The position numbers and the translations under genes are program-made. From Nitrospirota bacterium (GTDB taxonomy: Bacteria; Nitrospinota_A; UBA7883): a stretch of DNA of 7,350 nucleotides. The stretch's first letter is position 1, and each line of letters begins with the position of its first letter. Below are positions 5,105 to 7,350 of the stretch, piece by piece. The DNA lies in NCBI GenBank assembly GCA_011052055.1, contig DRJW01000359.1, forward strand, positions 1 through 7,350. The letters run 5' to 3'. The notes beneath the pieces are model-generated. The model was not told the origin of the DNA. It made no database searches and worked only from the letters and a program-made list of their open reading frames with translations.

Positions 5105-6973
5105 ATGAGAGCCATTGCCTTAAGTGTCATCGCGGTTTTACTGTTTTCGGGCCACGCTTTCGCCAAAACTGTCTCCCTTCCCATAACCATAGACTATCCG
5201 CTTCTCGGATTAATCATCAAAAACAGTGTGTTCACAGATCCGGGCGAGACGGCGGTAGCGCTCGATGAAAACAATGGCTGTCAGAAAATTACGTTGTCCG
5301 AGCCGCAAGCGGCTGATGAGGGCCGGTTTGTCCGCCTGAAAACCAGGGTTAAGGCGCGCGCCGGGGCTTACTTGTTCAATAAATGTGTGGCGCCGGTGGA
5401 ATGGGAAGGCTACATCGAGGTGGTTCAGGAGGTCAGGTTCGACGATGACTGGGTTCTAAGGTTTCGCGCCTCCGACTCGCGTCTTTACAATTCAGAGGGA
5501 AGCCCGGCGCGCCTGACCGGGATAATCTACTCGCTGATAAAAACTTATGTTCATGCCTACCTGGATCAGATCGAAATAAACCTGGCGCCGCCTGTTACGA
5601 AAATGAAAAAAACTATCGCTCCATTCTTCGGCCCGCAGGCGAGCGCTCCACTCAAGAAGCTGGTGAAAAGTTTTCGACCGGGAAAGATTCGTATGACGAA
5701 AGATGCGGTTCGGATGGAAATCCTGGCCGAAACTGATGAATCGGCGGATAAGAGAGAAGATGAAAAAAAACTTGGCGATGATGAGCGGGAGCGGTTTACC
5801 GGCTCATGGGAGGCCTGGGACTCTTTTCTCGCCTACCTTCTTACGTCATTGCCGGATGGGAGTCTGCCCCCGGAAGATCAGCAGATACTTCTCGACACTT
5901 TGCTCGATATGAGGAGCCGCTTTATCACCGGACTGGCGGAGCACACGTTGGGGCCAGATTTTGTCCGGGATCAGTTCACCGATTCGTGGACAGCCCTGGA
6001 GCCAGTTTTTAGAAAGCGTCTGGATCACGGACACGCAAAGTCGGCCCTCGGATACCTTGCTTTTTTTACGTCCTCGGACGCTCTTGTCACCCTTGATAAA
6101 ATCGGGTTTGCTTTCGGAGTCGAAATCAGCCGGAACGGATTGCTGAGGCTTGCGCGCCTTCTTGCCGATGACCGACCGGCGCCTCTTACGTACTCCGGGA
6201 ATGTGGACACAAAACTTAGAAAAAGCCTCGGATTGGGCGAGCCGCTTGACGAGGGGGGGCCCTCTTTCGACGAGGATGAGCTTGATTTGGAAAGTGTGGG
6301 CGTTGACAAGACAGGCTACATGCCGCAATTGATCGACTTTTTAGCAACAGGTATGGCCTGGGCGGATACTTCACAAAATAAGAGCAAGATTGAAATGATT
6401 TTAAAGTGGGTCGCCACAAAGAAAAATCTGACTTCATATCTTCAAAGAGCAAGAAGATTAATAGACGAGTCCGCCGCCGCCAATTTGAAAAAAAGCTCTA
6501 TTCCGAAAAAATATCATCAGCTTTACCGCTTTATCGTTCCGGCTACAGCGTGGCAGGAAAGCTGTTTCAGGCAGTTTAAAAAGTCGAGGGGCAAAGTGAC
6601 CTATCTTCGATCTTACAACAACACCTCTGTCGGGATCATGCAGATTAACGAGAGGGTATGGAGAGGGATCTATAACCCTAAAAGCCTGCGATGGAATATT
6701 CGATACAATGCCATGGCCGGGGCCGAAATCGCTGATATCTATCTTCGCCGCTATGCGTTAAGAAAAATGAATAAAAGCAAACCGTTGAGCGCCGACACGC
6801 TCGCCCGCGCGGTTTACGCAATGTATAACGGTGGGCCGGGCCAGTTCAGAAAATTTCTTAAACGTAGCGCCAGGGGCAAATTTTATCTTAGCGACCGCCT
6901 TTTCCGGCAAAAGTATCTGTGGGTCAAAAAGAATCGCCGGGACAAAATGACCGCCTGTTTCGCGGGGATGTGA
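5105..6973 (+). CDS. Exported lytic transglycosylase with C-terminal SLT domain and an unrecognised N-terminal region
   Basis: The C-terminal 150 residues form an SLT-type (GH23) murein transglycosylase domain, which cuts the MurNAc-GlcNAc bond of peptidoglycan in the periplasm and leaves a 1,6-anhydro end. Counting from a TTG at 5096 (625 residues), the likely catalytic glutamate is E488 in AWQESCF, followed by SVGIMQIN (511-518), YNAMAGAEIADIYL (537-550) and AVYAMYNGGPGQF (572-584). The N-terminus is a signal peptide: Met4-Arg5, a hydrophobic core, and AFA before a likely cut at residue 23. Residues 24-200 are rich in beta-type segments (for example PVEWEGYIEV, 100-109) and match no family I can name. 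Residues 211-236 form a charged, probably flexible linker, and 237-460 look helical. I prefer the ATG at 5105 (622 residues) because its Arg follows at once, as signal peptides do; neither start has a clear ribosome-binding site. GIY-YIG gene follows 19 bases later. Confidence 0.85.
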   Translation: MRAIALSVIAVLLFSGHAFAKTVSLPITIDYPLLGLIIKNSVFTDPGETAVALDENNGCQKITLSEPQAADEGRFVRLKTRVKARAGAYLFNKCVAPVEWEGYIEVVQEVRFDDDWVLRFRASDSRLYNSEGSPARLTGIIYSLIKTYVHAYLDQIEINLAPPVTKMKKTIAPFFGPQASAPLKKLVKSFRPGKIRMTKDAVRMEILAETDESADKREDEKKLGDDERERFTGSWEAWDSFLAYLLTSLPDGSLPPEDQQILLDTLLDMRSRFITGLAEHTLGPDFVRDQFTDSWTALEPVFRKRLDHGHAKSALGYLAFFTSSDALVTLDKIGFAFGVEISRNGLLRLARLLADDRPAPLTYSGNVDTKLRKSLGLGEPLDEGGPSFDEDELDLESVGVDKTGYMPQLIDFLATGMAWADTSQNKSKIEMILKWVATKKNLTSYLQRARRLIDESAAANLKKSSIPKKYHQLYRFIVPATAWQESCFRQFKKSRGKVTYLRSYNNTSVGIMQINERVWRGIYNPKSLRWNIRYNAMAGAEIADIYLRRYALRKMNKSKPLSADTLARAVYAMYNGGPGQFRKFLKRSARGKFYLSDRLFRQKYLWVKKNRRDKMTACFAGM

Positions 6974-6992
6974 CAAAAGCTATGAGCGCCGA

Positions 6993-7247
6993 ATGAGCGA
7001 AAATTCCGGCTGGCGCGTATATTTAGTCAGATGCCAGGACACGACTTTGTATTGCGGCTCTACTACGGATATAAAAAGGCGCGTCGAGGAGCATAATTCG
7101 GGCAATGGCGCCAAATACACTAAATCCCGGAGGCCCGTTGAACTCGTCTGGTCAACTCCCGCAAAATCGAGATCGGACGCTTTTAAAAAAGAATCGGCAA
7201 TTAAAAAATTATCGAGAAAGCAAAAAAATCTTCTTGTCGAATCATAG
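6993..7247 (+). CDS. Small GIY-YIG domain protein of the YhbQ / UPF0213 family
   Basis: The 84-residue product is a single GIY-YIG nuclease-like domain. The 'GIY' element reads WRVYLVRC (7-14), the 'YIG' element reads LYCGSTTDI (19-27), R29-R30 and EEHN (32-35) follow, then GAKYTKSRRPVELVW (39-53), SRSDAFKKESAIKKLSR (59-75) with the conserved glutamate E67. Length and order are those of stand-alone UPF0213 proteins such as YhbQ and YazA. For some of these, nuclease activity on DNA has been reported; the cellular role is not settled. The 'YTG' usual at the second motif is YCG here, with the tyrosine and glycine kept. The start lies 19 bases after the transglycosylase stop, so the two may be co-transcribed, though no functional link is implied. 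A tiny frame (ATG 6982, MSAE, TGA 6994-6996) overlaps the start. Confidence 0.9.
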   Translation: MSENSGWRVYLVRCQDTTLYCGSTTDIKRRVEEHNSGNGAKYTKSRRPVELVWSTPAKSRSDAFKKESAIKKLSRKQKNLLVES

Positions 7248-7258
7248 GGAACCTTTAA

Positions 7259-7350
7259 AAAGCGCTTTCGTAGCGAAATCGAGCGAAAAGTCGTCAGGCG
7301 AGACTGCGAGACAAAATAGCCGCAAGCGTAGTAGTAACTACATTGTAGCG
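7259..7350. repeat. Repeat-like non-coding sequence at the right edge, incomplete
   Basis: After the GIY-YIG gene no frame looks coding. The stretch is dense in short symmetries: the palindrome AAAGCGCTTT (7259-7268), the hairpin TTTCG-TAG-CGAAA (7266-7278), two tandem copies of GCGAGAC separated by one base (7299-7313), and the near-palindrome GTAGT-A-ACTAC (7331-7341). GTAGCG occurs at 7270-7275 and again at 7345-7350, 75 bases apart, where the window ends. This would fit either a dispersed intergenic element or the first unit of a tandem repeat. Nothing in the window decides which. Confidence 0.35.

Noticed and set aside
7259..7350. CRISPR array or origin of replication at the right edge
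   Set aside because: There are no regularly spaced direct repeats of 23-40 bases and no cluster of DnaA-type boxes; the short symmetries fit an intergenic repeat better.

Overview
The window reads as chromosomal DNA of an uncultured, probably anaerobic, Gram-negative bacterium. The evidence is futalosine-pathway menaquinone genes, a diaminopimelate (DAP) / lysine gene set, and an exported murein transglycosylase with a signal peptide. The gene set and the TGTCATTGCGAG-type intergenic repeat would fit Desulfobacterota, Nitrospirota or a nearby candidate phylum, but sequence alone does not fix this. Most genes are moderately GC-rich (37 of 60 bases are G/C at 2221-2280). One stretch from about 905 to 1550 is clearly AT-rich (18 of 60 at 1141-1200).

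Layout, all genes on the + strand. (1) 1-883: the last codons of a radical-SAM menaquinone enzyme (MqnE or MqnC), then mqnA. (2) About 884-1798: a disturbed region. It holds a 16-codon truncated reading frame overlapping the end of mqnA, an AT-rich and probably 5'-truncated DUF4238-like gene, and an 86-bp palindromic intergenic repeat. (3) 1799-4892: lysA, dapF and dapA, three enzymes of DAP/lysine synthesis, spaced as a likely operon with a structured 80-bp gap before dapA. dapB, often next in such clusters, is not here. (4) 4893-5104: a spacer with inverted repeats and a weak terminator candidate. (5) 5105-7247: a large secreted protein with a C-terminal SLT lytic transglycosylase domain, followed 19 bp later by a small GIY-YIG (YhbQ/UPF0213) gene. 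(6) 7248-7350: non-coding sequence with repeat-like internal structure, cut by the window edge.

The lysA-dapF-dapA block and the transglycosylase gene meet in peptidoglycan: DapA and DapF act on the path to meso-DAP, LysA converts meso-DAP to lysine, and the transglycosylase cuts the DAP-containing wall. The menaquinone genes are a separate module. I found no convincing new defence, mobile or regulatory system. The points most worth checking are the scar downstream of mqnA, the repeat's two interleaved pairings, the unrecognised N-terminal part of the transglycosylase, and the repeat-like 3' edge.
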